Shown here: piece after piece, positions 23,070-33,849 of the stretch | How the letters are laid out: each line of letters starts with the position of its first letter | Numbering within the stretch: the first letter of the stretch is position 1 | DNA from: Bettongia penicillata ogilbyi | Taxonomy: Eukaryota > Chordata > Mammalia > Diprotodontia > Potoroidae | Assembly (NCBI GenBank): GCA_023548195.1 | Contig: JAJHZJ010000694.1 | Span: forward strand, 558,001-622,000 | Length of the DNA: 64,000 nucleotides | Direction of reading: 5' to 3' | The notes under the pieces: model-generated | The model's input: only the letters and a program-made list of their open reading frames with translations | The model's database searches: none | Told to the model about the DNA's origin: nothing | Made by a program: the position numbers and the translations under genes

Positions 23070-25920
23070 ATTGCTATTTCATAAAGTTTTATGTCATTAA
23101 GAAAAATCTTTCTTCTATGGTTGATATTTTCTATAAATTCACAAGATGTCTTTTAGCATGAGTTATAATGTAACACTGAATGAAGAATAAATATATTCCA
23201 CTAATGCCCTTAGTAAATTGACTGTCTCCCAAACTTGAATGAGGTGCTTTGTTTGAATCTAACTTTATCAGTACTGGTTGGCACTTAAGCTGTATATAGC
23301 AGATATGCTGAATTTTTTAAAATCTATAATAATGGTGCAGTCTCCTGAGAATACATTTATTTCTGCAGTATAAAATAAAATTAAATTCTTCAATCTCAAA
23401 AACTATTAAAAGGTTGTATTTAAAATGCATGAAGCATTAAAAAGACATCAAAATTAAAATAATCTCATAAATCTCTTTATTTAAAAGACTTATTAGAATA
23501 CAGATAGAGGCAGAAAACAGCTGCCCTGTACTCTGAAGCAATATATTATGACTATTTTAACTTTTTTTATTTTCATCATTGAAAATTCCTTCACAGAATA
23601 ATTGTATTGCTGTAGAAAGACCAACTGTCCCATATATTTAACATGTGAATAGTAAATTACTTTCAATGGGCCCTGTAACAGATAAGCAGTATTTTCTGTA
23701 AAATATCAGCAGACCACAGAATTGTTTCTAGACAAAGGACATGGGAGATACAAGCAGGAATTAGGGGTTTTCTAATGCAGAATTGATCAAATTAATTATT
23801 ATTTCAATTCATTTTGGCAGAACAGTATGAAGACTGCAGGAAAATTCTCTAGGTGACTCAAGAGTCTTTTTTGTAACTATTATTTATCCTACATGACAGA
23901 AACCCTAATAAACAGAGATCTACGATGGAAGGACAGATGTATCAGTTGAATTGCCATCAATCAATAAAATTCATCTCTATTTTAAAAGTGATTGACAGGT
24001 AAGGAAAGATATTTTTTTAAAAAATACAGGTTCTCAATCCAAAGACCATCATTTATCAGTCTTGATTGGGCTTCAAGTGTTCCTTGGGGTATAATTAAAC
24101 TATCATGTTGATTGCTCCTCAAAGCAGTTAAGTCTTGCCAGGAGGGAAAAACACACATATTCACACACGCACAAAACTAGAGGGCAAGGAGACAATGCCC
24201 ATTTGTCCCCATCATTCTTTCCTGTGTATATTCGCTGTGATCCAAAGTATTTCACATAGCAACGGAAAGACATTCAAGCAAGGCGCTACAGGAAGATAAC
24301 CATCCCCACAAAGGTATCTCCCATTCTTATGGTGGTACATGTACCTTTATTTCACTTTTCCTACCACTGACAGGTTCCTACTTAGAGATCTTAAGACTAG
24401 CAAATGTTAGCTTTATTAGCAGCAAGTTGGAGCATTATTAAGCCAACCTAACCAATGGCATAGTGGCACCATCTTTTTTCTGCCGTCAGATTCCAGATGA
24501 CAACATCTGCAGCAGAAGTTGACTCTTCTCCAGAAATGGCATCTATCTTTGTCATTCTGCATGCTTTCCCAATACCTCAGCTAGTGTAGACTGTGCAAAG
24601 CTTCTTATATAGGACTCTGAGAAGGGATAACAGGACTGCTCAAGTATCTTATTTATCTCTCTCTCCGCTCAGATTACCATTATCTTTGGTCACTGAGTTT
24701 TGTCTTTGGGCTTCAAATGAAGAGGGTAGCCAACCAGAAGGCACAGCACTAAACCCAATGGATTACTACACCATCAATACTATAAATATATGTGATATAT
24801 ATTTATATAGCACTCACACACATTTCTGTCCTTTCCTCAGCTTTAGCCTAAGGATAGCTCCCTCAGGGATGACTTTAGAGCATTCTATAGCTTTTCCCAG
24901 AAAATGCTCATGCAGGAGAGTGCTATGGGGTCTATCAATGCTTCAGCCAAATGCTAATAATACCAGTCCAAAATGGAAGCCAGAAGAAAGAAACCGGCAA
25001 GCTCTTTTACAAGCATAGGGTCCCAACTAGGGGATGGTAGAGAAGGAGTATTTGATTTAACTGCCAGTGTTAATGGGGAAGAGCAACAATACTGTCTGCC
25101 CTCCACAGATCCCGTTCCAGTCTGTTGGCTTGCCTGTCCTATACCTGAACCAAATCTCACTGTTCTTATTAATCACAGTTGTACCCAAGCAAACATCATA
25201 TGCTTTTAAAGTCAATTTCTTATATGAAAACAAGGTGAGAGCAAATCTAGTACACAGAGCTTCAAGTGTGGCTCCCCGCTTACTAGAAATAACCCAAGCA
25301 AATTGCCAACCATGTCTTATTTAGTTTGGAAAACTTTGACATACATCACTAGCATACGTCTACTTGATGTGTTTCACCTTCACTTGATTAGCCTTGTCCT
25401 TGCTCTGGCTTGTGTTCGTGATTGTCTTTAAAAATATTTCCCATATTTCTCTATAGATAGATGAATACACACACAAAAAAAATTAAAAAATCTTCATTTT
25501 CATGTGTTTTGATGAATTGAAACTTCAGACTTTTTGGCTAAAACTAATTATTGTGAGACAAAACAACTTGTAGAAATGTTGCAAGAAATGAGGTTGGTAG
25601 AGTTTTTTTTTCTTTTCACTAAGTTCTGGTGATATCATACAAAGAAACATATGAATGAAAAGAAGATGAAGCAGTCACATGGCAAGAGGGAGGAACTGAA
25701 AACCAATGGAGGGACCATGCACTTTACTGCCATCCCTGAGATATGAAAAGAAGTCAAGGAGAATCCATATGACTAACTTTTCAGATGACGAGGATGAGAA
25801 TCACATACGACATGTAGGCATGGATGAGTTGCATTCCATCTCACTGGAGGGAATCTTCATAATGATAAGATTGCATATCCCTTTGAGAAACATGGAACTT
25901 GATATCTATCAAGGCAGAAT
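23070..25920. other. Repeat-poor tract
   Basis: About 2.8 kb in which I see no SINE or LINE signature. The small frames at 24593-25324 and 25706-25948 overlap in several registers and match nothing. 'atatatttatatag' near 24795 is a short AT microsatellite. It could hold conserved non-coding sequence, which needs an alignment to show. Confidence 0.35.
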
Positions 25921-25924
25921 AGTT

Positions 25925-26185
25925 AAGGCAAATAAGTGGCAGAACTGATAGAGCACTAGACTTGGGAGTCAGGAAGACCTGAGTTCGAATCCTTCCTCAG
26001 TCACTTGCTAGGTACATGACCATGAGCAAGCCACTTCTCCCAGTCTCAGATTCCACAAACTGTAAAAGGAGGATCACATGCTTCAATTTCATAAGGTTTT
26101 TGTGATTGAGGATAATAAATGAAATAAATGAAAAATGTTCCACAAATTTTAAGTGTTATATAAATGCTAGCTACTATTGTTATCA
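25925..26185 (+). mobile_element. tRNA-derived MIR-like SINE
   Basis: Well-preserved head 'gatagagcactagacttgg', 'caggaagacctgagttcgaatcc' (B box) and 'gagcaagccacttctccc', ending in 'gttatataaatgctagcta'. The B box is close to a tRNA consensus. Confidence 0.85.
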
Positions 26186-26448
26186 TAGCTACTTCTGTGT
26201 TACCCTATGGCTAATGTTGACTTTAATGTAATAAAGATGGGACAACTGGCCAGTCAGTGACTTTGTGTGATACACAGTCCTTGATAGGGTGATTTAGTTG
26301 ATTGGGGATGCTGCTACTGAGGCACAATTGACAAGGTCAAGCTGCCTAGAAAACCATTTAACTCTTTGCCAAGGGAAGAAGAGGGTTTCTGTTTGAAGGA
26401 TTCTGGCTAAAACCAACCATCTTCTAATTGTGTTCTATGGATAGGTTG

Positions 26449-26708
26449 CTAGGGTAGCTAGGTGGAACAATGGATAGAGCACTGGGCTTGAATCAGACTC
26501 ATCTTGATGAATTCAAATCCAGCCTCAGACACTTACTAGCAGAGTGATCTTGGGCAAGTCACTTAACATAGTTTGCCTCAGTTCCTCATCTGTAAAATGA
26601 GTTAGAGAAGGAAATGGAAAATCATTCCAGTATCTTTGCCAAGAAAACTCCAAATGGGGTCACCAAGAGTCAGACATGACTGAAATGACTAAACAACCGC
26701 AACAACAT
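26449..26708 (+). mobile_element. Marsupial tRNA-derived SINE, near full length
   Basis: It starts 'gggtagctaggtggaac' and continues 'gatagagcactgggcttg', 'cagcctcagacacttacta' and 'gggcaagtcacttaac'. It ends in a distinctive 3' half: 'tctttgccaagaaaactcc', 'agagtcagacatgactgaa', 'tgactaaacaaccgcaacaa'. The same 3' half recurs at 61508. This copy is among the least diverged SINEs in the window. Confidence 0.9.
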
Positions 26709-26709
26709 G

Positions 26710-27020
26710 GATGGGGAGTTGGGGGAGGAGACAGGGAGAAAACAGATGGACGCCAGGTGGGAAATAGGGATAACCTGGCTTCAGCACCAGAAGAAAAACT
26801 CTTAAGTGGTCCAGTAAGCATCATGGTCATCTAAGGACAGCACTTTTTGAAAAATGGTAATAACTTTTTTTTATGCATTGACTGGGTTCTAAATTCTTCC
26901 TTTTCAGTTGGTGATTAGACCTCCTGTTTTCATTTTCCTGCTTTCAGAATCCAAAATTGAAATGGCATACTTAGGAATATTCTCATTTCCAAAGGGGGTG
27001 GTACATTCTAGGAACTTAAT
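26710..27020. other. No recognised feature
   Basis: Spacer between SINEs, nothing recognised. Confidence 0.35.
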
Positions 27021-27024
27021 GAAA

Positions 27025-27222
27025 ATAACAATCGCAGTTCAGATTTCTGTAGCACATTAACATTTCAGAAGCACTTTGCCATAGCAAAGGTAATAGTTAT
27101 TGTCCGCATTTTACAGACAAGGAAATTGAGGCTTAGCTTTCTAAGACCATGATCACATACCTAATAAATATCAGAGATAAAATATAAACCTAGGCATCCT
27201 AATGCCAATTCCTGTGTTCTTT
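27025..27222 (-). mobile_element. Antisense MIR-like SINE
   Basis: Plus strand: 'cagaagcactttgccatagc', 'cattttacagacaaggaaattgagg', and a diverged 'aacctaggcatcctaatgcc' head. Confidence 0.7.
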
Positions 27223-27504
27223 CAATTAAAGCAAAATCCTGCCCTTCCTTACCCTTTTTCTCCCAATAGCCATCCTACTGCCCAAAGCAAGATGGTAACA
27301 AGGAAGGACCAGGTGGTAGAACATGACCAACCCTCCATTTCTCCCATAGGTCACTGAAGTCAGATTGCTATTTGAAAAATGAGGTAGAAAAATAAAATAA
27401 GTTAATGTAATTTGTGGAGAGAGGGGGAGCACTGAAGTGATACCAGGCAGCCCTTTGAATTTGACTTTTCTTATCACAATTCTTTTTGATATCAGAGGTT
27501 CATC

Positions 27505-27682
27505 AGATTTAGAGTTTAAAGGGATCTTAAAGATTTCCTAGTTCAACCCTTCATTTTACAAATGAGGAAAATGAGGCCTAGAGAGACAAAGAATTTGTCC
27601 AGTTAACACAGATAGCAGGTAGGCAGCAGATCTGGAATCTGAACACAGGAATGAATTCCAAATTCAGCCCTCTTTCCCCACA
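27505..27682 (-). mobile_element. Antisense MIR-like SINE
   Basis: Plus strand: 'tagttcaacccttcattttac', 'gaaaatgaggcctagagag' and 'atctgaacacaggaatg'. Confidence 0.7.
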
Positions 27683-27889
27683 GGCAAAAATGCCCTCATT
27701 TAGCTCTTCAGACTATACCAGGAAGAAATCTTCAGGTACAAACCTCTTTCTATTTCATGAAACTTATGCCTACAATGAGCATGGATCACTTCTGTTTACC
27801 TTCTGGTTTGGCCCCTAATTAGTGGCCCACTCGGACATCTCTATTTGTAGAAATGTCTAGAAAATATCTCCTTCAAATGGGGAAAACAG

Positions 27890-28060
27890 CCTCTATCCAT
27901 TCATACACTCAAACATTCAAGGAACAATTATCAAGCACCTACTATGTACCAGTAAGTGAGCAGCTCTAGAAGACATAAGGTAGGATCCCCTGGCCTCAAT
28001 TTAACAAACATTAAGTAAAGGCCTATTATGTTCAAGGCATGTCAGGGATTAAAAACTAAA
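27890..28060 (+). mobile_element. Two heads of the unassigned marsupial repeat
   Basis: 'attatcaagcacctactatgtacc' and 'ttaagtaaaggcctattatgttc' are both versions of the 'aagcacctactatgtgcc' opening segment. Confidence 0.45.
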
Positions 28061-28209
28061 CAAAGGACTCCCCTATGTAAACCATGTTCTTCTCACCCTT
28101 GTAGCATTTACAAACTTCACCTACTATGCTTCAGTTCTTGATATGCCCAGCTATTAGCTCCTTGCTTCTCCTATCCCACCCCCACTGCCTTGCAGCTCCT
28201 TTTAAAGGC

Positions 28210-28400
28210 TCTCTGAACCAGGAAGACTTGGGTTCTAGTCCCACCTCTGACACAGATTGGCTGTGTGACCTCAAGTAGGTCACTTAATTTCTCAGTATTC
28301 TAGGCAACTCTGAAGACAAGGATTTAATAATGACCTTAATTTCTGAGGGAGTTTTCTATACTAAAGAAATTTAGGTGCAGTCCCTATCCTTATACTTTCA
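28210..28400 (+). mobile_element. tRNA-derived SINE, 'gcaactctctaag' subtype
   Basis: 'aggaagacttgggttctag', 'gctgtgtgacctcaagtag', then 'ctaggcaactctgaagac' and 'ctgagggagttttctata': same body as the 8275 copy. Confidence 0.65.
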
Positions 28401-28429
28401 TATGTATATGTTATTTTCCTTAAGAGATC

Positions 28430-28600
28430 AAGGGTTCTTTCATTTTTGTCTTGGTATCTCCAGTGCCTAGAGTAGAAACCAGTATGTGAATACATTTTAT
28501 ACATCATACACACACATATAAATACCTATGTGTATATACATATATTCACATGTAACATATACACATGTATGTATATATGATTAATGTTTGTTGATTAAAC
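28430..28600 (+). mobile_element. L2 tail split by a TA/CA microsatellite
   Basis: 'gtcttggtatctccagtgcctag' opens the L2 end. A CA/TA run (28495-28572) grew within it, and 'attaatgtttgttgatt' closes it. Confidence 0.55.
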
Positions 28601-28744
28601 AGTTGCTACTCTACCAGTCACACAAAACTGAGATAGTTTTAATTAAAAGGAAAACAGGTGTCAAATTCTTACTTGGTCCTTACTTGGTCCTGCCCCATGC
28701 ATTGAACCACCCTATGTAGGTGAACATTCATAGCAGCTCACATT

Positions 28745-29755
28745 CATTGCTGCTGTACTTCCTTCATTTTCAAAGAGGATCAATGATGCATGATGTTGAG
28801 GTGGGGGCAGTGTGTCTGCCTGTGGCTGATCAGTCCACAGGTTGGGCACTAGGAGCACATTAGAACATTTGGGATCCAGATTTGTGCAGCTCAGCTTTCT
28901 GCTCCTTTGATTCTGCTTTGCTTATGGAGCACATGGCCTCTTTCAATGCAGGCATGCCATGCTGGGTGGTCCTGTGCCAGTGTCTCCCTAGTCTCATAAC
29001 TGAAAGTTCTTCAGGGAGACCTGGAGAGTGTCCTTGCACCCACCACTTCATCTCACCACTGTGCAAGTCCTAGCTTGTGCTCTTGTACCCAAGTTCTCCA
29101 TAAAATAGTCTTTTAGGTAAATGGGCATTGGCATTCCAGGTTTGTGGCCAACACATTGGAGTTGCACTCTTTGCAGGAGAGTTTGATTGCTCAGCAGTTC
29201 AAGTCAAGAGAGGACCTCAGTGTAAAGTGCCTTATCTTGCCAGGTGATCTTCAAAATCTTCCTAAGAAGTGGTGCAGTTTCCTGGCACTGTTCTGGTAGA
29301 CCACCCAGGTTTCATAGGCATATAGCAATGAGGTCAGTACAACAGCTCTATAGACCTTCAGTTTGGTAGTCACTCGAATGCCTCTTCTCTCCTATACTTT
29401 CTCTCAGAGTCTTCTAAATACTGAACTATCTCTGGCAATACTTCATCTATATGGAAATCTCTGAAAGTATACTGCCAAGGTAAGTGAACTTACCCACAGC
29501 ATTCAAAATTTCTCCATTTACTGTGCTCTAGGTCCCACGTAAGGATGGCTTGGTGCTAGCTGGTGGAGGATCTTTGTTTTCTTGGTGTTGATCGTCACAC
29601 AAAAATTAGCACAAGTGGCAGAGAATGGATCCATACTCTATTGCACTTCTACCTCAGAAGCTGTATTGAGTGTACAATCATCTGTGTAAAAAAAAAAGTC
29701 AAGCACCAATTCTCCCTCCACTTTATTCTTGGCTCGTAGCCTTTTCAAGATAAAT
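28745..29755 (-). mobile_element. RTE-clade LINE, 3' portion
   Basis: Read on minus, it runs from just upstream of the RT catalytic box to the 3' terminus. The coding part covers the thumb and C-terminal region of the RTE polymerase. The 3' end at 28745-28800 ('ttcattttcaaagaggatcaa' on plus) resembles the tail of the SINE at 39289, as expected for a LINE/SINE pair sharing the sequence read by the LINE enzyme. The copy is 5'-truncated and lacks a long poly-A tail, typical of RTE. Confidence 0.8.
28860..29700 (-). pseudogene. RTE reverse-transcriptase C-terminal remnant
   Basis: The minus translation of 29668-29688 is YTDDCTL, the YADD catalytic box with Ala changed to Thr. About 130 codons further on come a VWYQNSARKLHHF block and then FLRKILKITWQDK, which match the conserved C-terminal region of RTE polymerases. 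The last 68 codons (29066-28860) are open. Stops and shifts elsewhere break the frame. The 5' two-thirds, including endonuclease, is missing. Confidence 0.8.
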
Positions 29756-29959
29756 GGTTTGCCAGCTGTGCAGTAGCTGACCTGATTCTGTTTTTGTCAT
29801 TGAAGTTACCTGACATATTTATAAAGTTATTATAAATAGTATTACACCTATATGTGCTCCAGTTAAACCATAAGTTAATAGTATCCAGGAATAATATTAA
29901 ACTCTCAGAAAGAATATATGTATACATACATATATATGTAAAACATATAAAGAATACAA

Positions 29960-30062
29960 AATTAGGATCATCTAATCTAACATGCCTCATTTTACACCCA
30001 AAGAAACTGAAGACCAAAAAGTTTAAGTGTCTGTGATCCAAGTCATATATTGCTAATTAGTG
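29960..30062 (-). mobile_element. Antisense SINE fragment
   Basis: 'aggatcatctaatctaacatgcctc', 'cattttacacccaaagaaactg' (plus): the middle of a MIR-like SINE in reverse. Confidence 0.55.
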
Positions 30063-30265
30063 GTTACCTCATGGAAGCAATGTGGTCTTCAGATGTCATT
30101 CTGCTGTGAGTCTTTCCTCTCCCCCACCCTCATTAATATTGTCACCACAATCTTAAAAAGGATCAAACACTAAACTAACATACACTGACTCATAGCCAAT
30201 GACCTAAGGCCCAGAAATGCAAATCAGTTAGTTCTGAAACTGAGAAGAAAATATTAAAAATTGAT

Positions 30266-30418
30266 AGTGGGGGGCAGCAAGGGGCTGCCTCCCACTTTGC
30301 AACCGCCGAGCCCAGAGCTACATTGTGCGGTAGACTTTCACTATTTTTAGGCTAGGTTTTGGAGAGCCCCCAAAAGGTGGCCCAGCCACCTTCTTGGTTT
30401 GCCAGAGCTCTCTGGCAA
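30266..30418. other. GC-rich cluster of strong inverted repeats
   Basis: Three hairpins lie within 153 bases. H1, 30266-30296: 13-bp stem, AGTGGGGGGCAGC pairing with GCTGCCTCCCACT with one G-U, loop aaggg. H2, 30374-30392: 8-bp stem AAGGTGGC/GCCACCTT, loop cca. H3, 30399-30418: 9-bp stem TTGCCAGAG/CTCTGGCAA around CT. A weaker stem, TTTTGG/CCAAAA (30357-30375), competes with H2. The pocket is clearly GC-richer than its surroundings and matches no repeat family I know. It could be a structured RNA, part of an LTR or a small foldback element. Confidence 0.6.
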
Positions 30419-30424
30419 GACAGG

Positions 30425-30605
30425 TGTGAATGAATGGACAAAGAGTTCCATATCTGGAGTCAGAGGGCTTGGGTTTCAATCCTAGCTTTGGCACTTACTG
30501 CCATCCCTTACTGCACTTAGGAAAGGCAACTGCAGTTTCCGCCTGTGTAAAATAAGAGGGTTGGATGAGATGATCTCAAAGGCTGGTTCCCAGTTCTAAA
30601 ATTCA
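30425..30605 (+). mobile_element. MIR-like SINE
   Basis: 'atctggagtcagagggcttgg', 'tttcaatcctagctttggc', 'gtgtaaaataagaggg', 'ggatgagatgatctcaaagg'. It begins directly after the hairpin cluster. Confidence 0.7.
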
Positions 30606-30936
30606 GTAACCCTGAATAAGCTCCAGCCAAAAGAACTTCTTAGCTTTGAGACCCAAGGATCCAGACAGAGAGCTGAGAGAGCTGAGAGCAGCAATGGCAG
30701 TACTTGATAGCCCTCTGACTAAGCATCTGCTGCTGAATTTCACTTCCAGAGCCAAAGAGGTAGGGGTGTCTGTCAAAAGACAATGTCCCACTTCCTTAGA
30801 TGTATATCCCAGGCAATTAAGGCCCTCTTGGTTATCTATGGGAACTTGTTCCCTAGTGAAAGATCTAATCGACTTTTTCACACCAGGTTACAAACAAGTG
30901 GCAAAGAGTTAATGTGTAACCTTTCCTGACAATCTT

Positions 30937-30983
30937 AGGAAGGAAGGAAGGAAGGAAGGAAGGAAGGAAGGAAGGAAGGAAGG
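30937..30983. repeat. (GGAA)n microsatellite
   Basis: About 11 uninterrupted units. An A-rich purine flank continues to about 31030. Confidence 0.95.
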
Positions 30984-31159
30984 CAAGATAAAAAAAGAAG
31001 AAAGGAAAAAAAGAAATGAAAAGAGAAAGTTCTGGTGAAAGGTCAGATATCAACAATATATCAACAGATATATAGAGAAGTAATTCAAGGTAGTGCCTCC
31101 TGTGGTCATGCTATGCACAGACCACAAAGTATTTTATGGAATCATACACACTTGGAGTC

Positions 31160-31420
31160 CATCCATTTATTTATTATTCAAATATTTGTTAAGCACTTTT
31201 TATACAAAGAGCACTATTGCTAGGACCTGGGAAATACACAAAGTTTAAATAAGATAGTTCATGTTCTGGTAGAGCTGAGACTCTCGTAAGGGGATGAGAC
31301 ACAAAGATGCTAACAATAATAAATAATATTATGAGATAATGGCATGATGCAAAACAAAATGCTGTGTAAAAGTGGGCAAGGGAGAAGGGGAAAAGTTGAT
31401 GAGGAGGAAGAGGGGAATGG
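31160..31420 (+). mobile_element. Unassigned marsupial repeat, 5' part
   Basis: 'aatatttgttaagcacttttt', 'gctaggacctgggaaatac', then 'ggggatgagacacaaagatg'. Diverged. Confidence 0.45.
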
Positions 31421-31423
31421 GAA

Positions 31424-31426
<3 letters not shown>

Positions 31427-31461
<35 letters not shown>
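31427..31461. repeat. (GT)n microsatellite
   Basis: About 17 GT units, nearly pure. Confidence 0.95.
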
Positions 31462-31464
<3 letters not shown>

Positions 31465-32110
31465 GCGAGGATCCCATCACTTCATACCTGGACCAATTCA
31501 ACAGCCTTCTAACTGGTCTTCCTGACTCAAATCTCTCCCCCTTCAATTCCTCCTCAGCTGTCATTTTCCTATAGCCAAGGAACGACCATGTCACCCCTCC
31601 ATTCAATAACCTCCTTACACTCTTCAAGATCGAATATAAAAGTCTCTGCTTGATACTGAAATCTCTTCATAACCTGGCCTCTCCCTCTCTTTCCCATCTT
31701 TGTATGCACAAGCTACAAAATAGCCACAAAACCCTTCTTATACTGTCTCCCATCTCCTTGCCCTTGCACTGACTGGTCTCCCATTCTGGGAATGCTCTCC
31801 CTCTTTCCTTCCCCCATCCCACATACACCTCAACTGCACCTCCTAGAATCTTTGGTTTCTTCTGAGACTCAGATCAAGTACCGCCCCCCAAAGGAGATCT
31901 TTCCTAACTCTTCCAACTACTAATGCCTTCTCCTTTCATTTGAGCTTCCTCTGCTCCATATATATCTTCTATGTATGTAGTTACTTATGTGTTGTCTCCC
32001 CAATAGAATGTGGGCTCCTTGAGGTATGGACCCATTTTGCCTTTCTTTGTATCCCCACTGCTTAGCACAGTACTTAACATATAATAGGTGCTTAATAAAT
32101 GCTAATTGAA
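31465..32110 (+). mobile_element. L2-clade LINE 3' region
   Basis: The long, well-ordered L2 3' portion includes 'ttcaacagccttctaactgg', 'atgtcacccctccattcaata', 'cataacctggcctctccc', 'aatgtgggctccttgagg', 'tctttgtatccccactgc' and 'ggtgcttaataaatgctaa'. This is the best preserved L2 copy in the window. No coding frame remains. Confidence 0.8.
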
Positions 32111-32114
32111 GAGA

Positions 32115-32235
32115 ACCACTTCAATAGTTTTCTAATCCAATCACTACATGGAACATGAATCCCCTCTACAACATCTCTCAAGGGTACCCATCCAGACTTC
32201 CCTAGAACAAAAATCAGTGGACTGCATCCAAGCCC
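32115..32235 (-). mobile_element. CR1/L3 3' end fragment, antisense
   Basis: 'aatcccctctacaacatct' and 'gggtacccatccagacttcc' on plus are the complement of the L3 3' end. Confidence 0.5.
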
Positions 32236-32474
32236 AGGCTTCTGGCTGGTCAAAGAACACCTCCCAACACACACATCATCCCAACAGGTCACTTGGACCT
32301 TCAGGTTTATTTTTAGGTACCTGTGTAACAGAATTTCCACAGTTAAATCAAAATGATTCAATTAAGCTGCTGCATCGAATTGGTATTTATCAATTATATT
32401 AGAGGATCTCACATACAAAGATCACATTTCTACTACAAAGTAAACATCTTTTACTGGCTACAAGATGCTGGGAT

Positions 32475-32610
32475 TTTGAGCTGGAAGAGACTCTAGCTCT
32501 TGTCTAGTCCAAGTCAATCTGGTGACTTGCCTAGGTCAGAAAGGCAGCAAAGAGCAGTGGCAGCATTCCAACCCAGATCCTCGACTTCAAATCCAGTGCC
32601 ATTTGTGTGA
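32475..32610 (-). mobile_element. Antisense MIR-like SINE
   Basis: 'agctggaagagactctagc', 'ggtgacttgcctaggtcag' and 'attccaacccagatcctcg' on plus. Confidence 0.65.
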
Positions 32611-32894
32611 TATCACACACAAATCCACAACACCAACAGAAACATGACCTTTGACTTTCTTCTTCATTCTCCTAAGGTGCCCCTCTCAAAAGGGCTCAGC
32701 AAATATTAACCAACTAAACCATTATAGCAAGAGTCCTTAGGAAATTACAGCATGATTTAGATGCATGACATTGTCATTACTATATAGCTAATAGAATGAT
32801 ACCCCTGAAGTCAAAGAGAAGCACCATGGCTTCAACAAACGATGAAGAATAGGTAAATGTTAAGTCATCCTGCCACCATAATGGTGAAATAGGA

Positions 32895-33200
32895 TTTGGT
32901 TCAAGTCAACAAGCATGTATTGAGTATTTCTGAATGCTGCAAGGAACTGTGCCAGGTGTTGCCAGGTACAGGAAAGAAAACAATAAACGGTTCCTCATCT
33001 CAAGGAATTTACATTCTTCTGCTACATGATAAGTACAGGAGGAGGAAAGCACTAACTAGAAAAAGACTTCTTTAGGAAATGGCATCTGGGATGAATCTTG
33101 AAGGAAAGGATTCTAAGGAGTGGGGAGGGCACAGGGATAAGAGAACAACGGATGGAAAGGCACAGAGGTAAGAGATGGAATTCTGAGTTCAGGGAATATA
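32895..33200 (+). mobile_element. Unassigned marsupial repeat, 5' part
   Basis: 'caagcatgtattgagtatttc', 'ctcaaggaatttacattcttc', 'gggatgaatcttgaaggaaagg', 'ggatggaaaggcacagagg': ordered segments of the same family as 14815 and 16005. Confidence 0.55.
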
Positions 33201-33679
33201 AACTAAACCAATTTAAGCAAAAACGTAATTTCTGGTCCTTTTTAAAAAGAGAAGTAAGCTGAGAAAAAAAAATTGCAGGGACTAAAAAATAGTGTGCTAT
33301 CATCATGCACAAGGCCCTAGAAGTACAAATCTTCTGTCTGAAACAACTTTGAAAAACTTCAGCTCTCTATTCACTGCAATAACCAGTCCTTGATAAATTC
33401 AAGATGCAGCACAAGGCATACATTTTTAGTCATAGATAGTATGGAAATTTGTTTGGCTTGATTATACACATTGTTACAAAGAAGGTTTGGGTTCTTTTTT
33501 TATTTAAATGGGGGGGTATTAGAAAACAAATGCTTGTTAATTGAAAAATTAAATAAAATGAGAGGGGGAATATTCTATCTGTGATCTAACAATGGTCATA
33601 TTGAGAAAAAGCTCTAGCAAAATTGGCAGGGGGGATTGGAAGAAAAAATTGGCACCCAAAAACCTCAGCTTTTGTCCCT

Positions 33680-33845
33680 GTCTAATGCCCCACTTAATTA
33701 GTCATGAGACCCCAGGTATATCACTCAAACGATCTATTCCCAGTTTCAGTATCTGCCTAACTTATAAGGTTAAAATCAAATAATTAAATAGGAGAAAGTG
33801 CTTCTGAAAACACTACAAAGTATAATGTATTGTTATTAAATACTA
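33680..33845 (+). mobile_element. MIR-like SINE, 3' half
   Basis: 'gagaccccaggtatatcac', 'cagtttcagtatctgcc', 'cttctgaaaacactacaaag', 'tattgttattaaatac'. Confidence 0.5.
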
Positions 33846-33849
33846 TTTG

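Noticed and set aside
25970..26000. tRNA gene, from a strong B box (gagttcgaatcc)
   Set aside because: It lies in the head of a tRNA-derived SINE with the SINE body directly after it; no cloverleaf or Pol III terminator in the right place.
31310..31627. 105-codon minus frame with a Thr-His run
   Set aside because: It reads through the (GT)n microsatellite and into L2 sequence.
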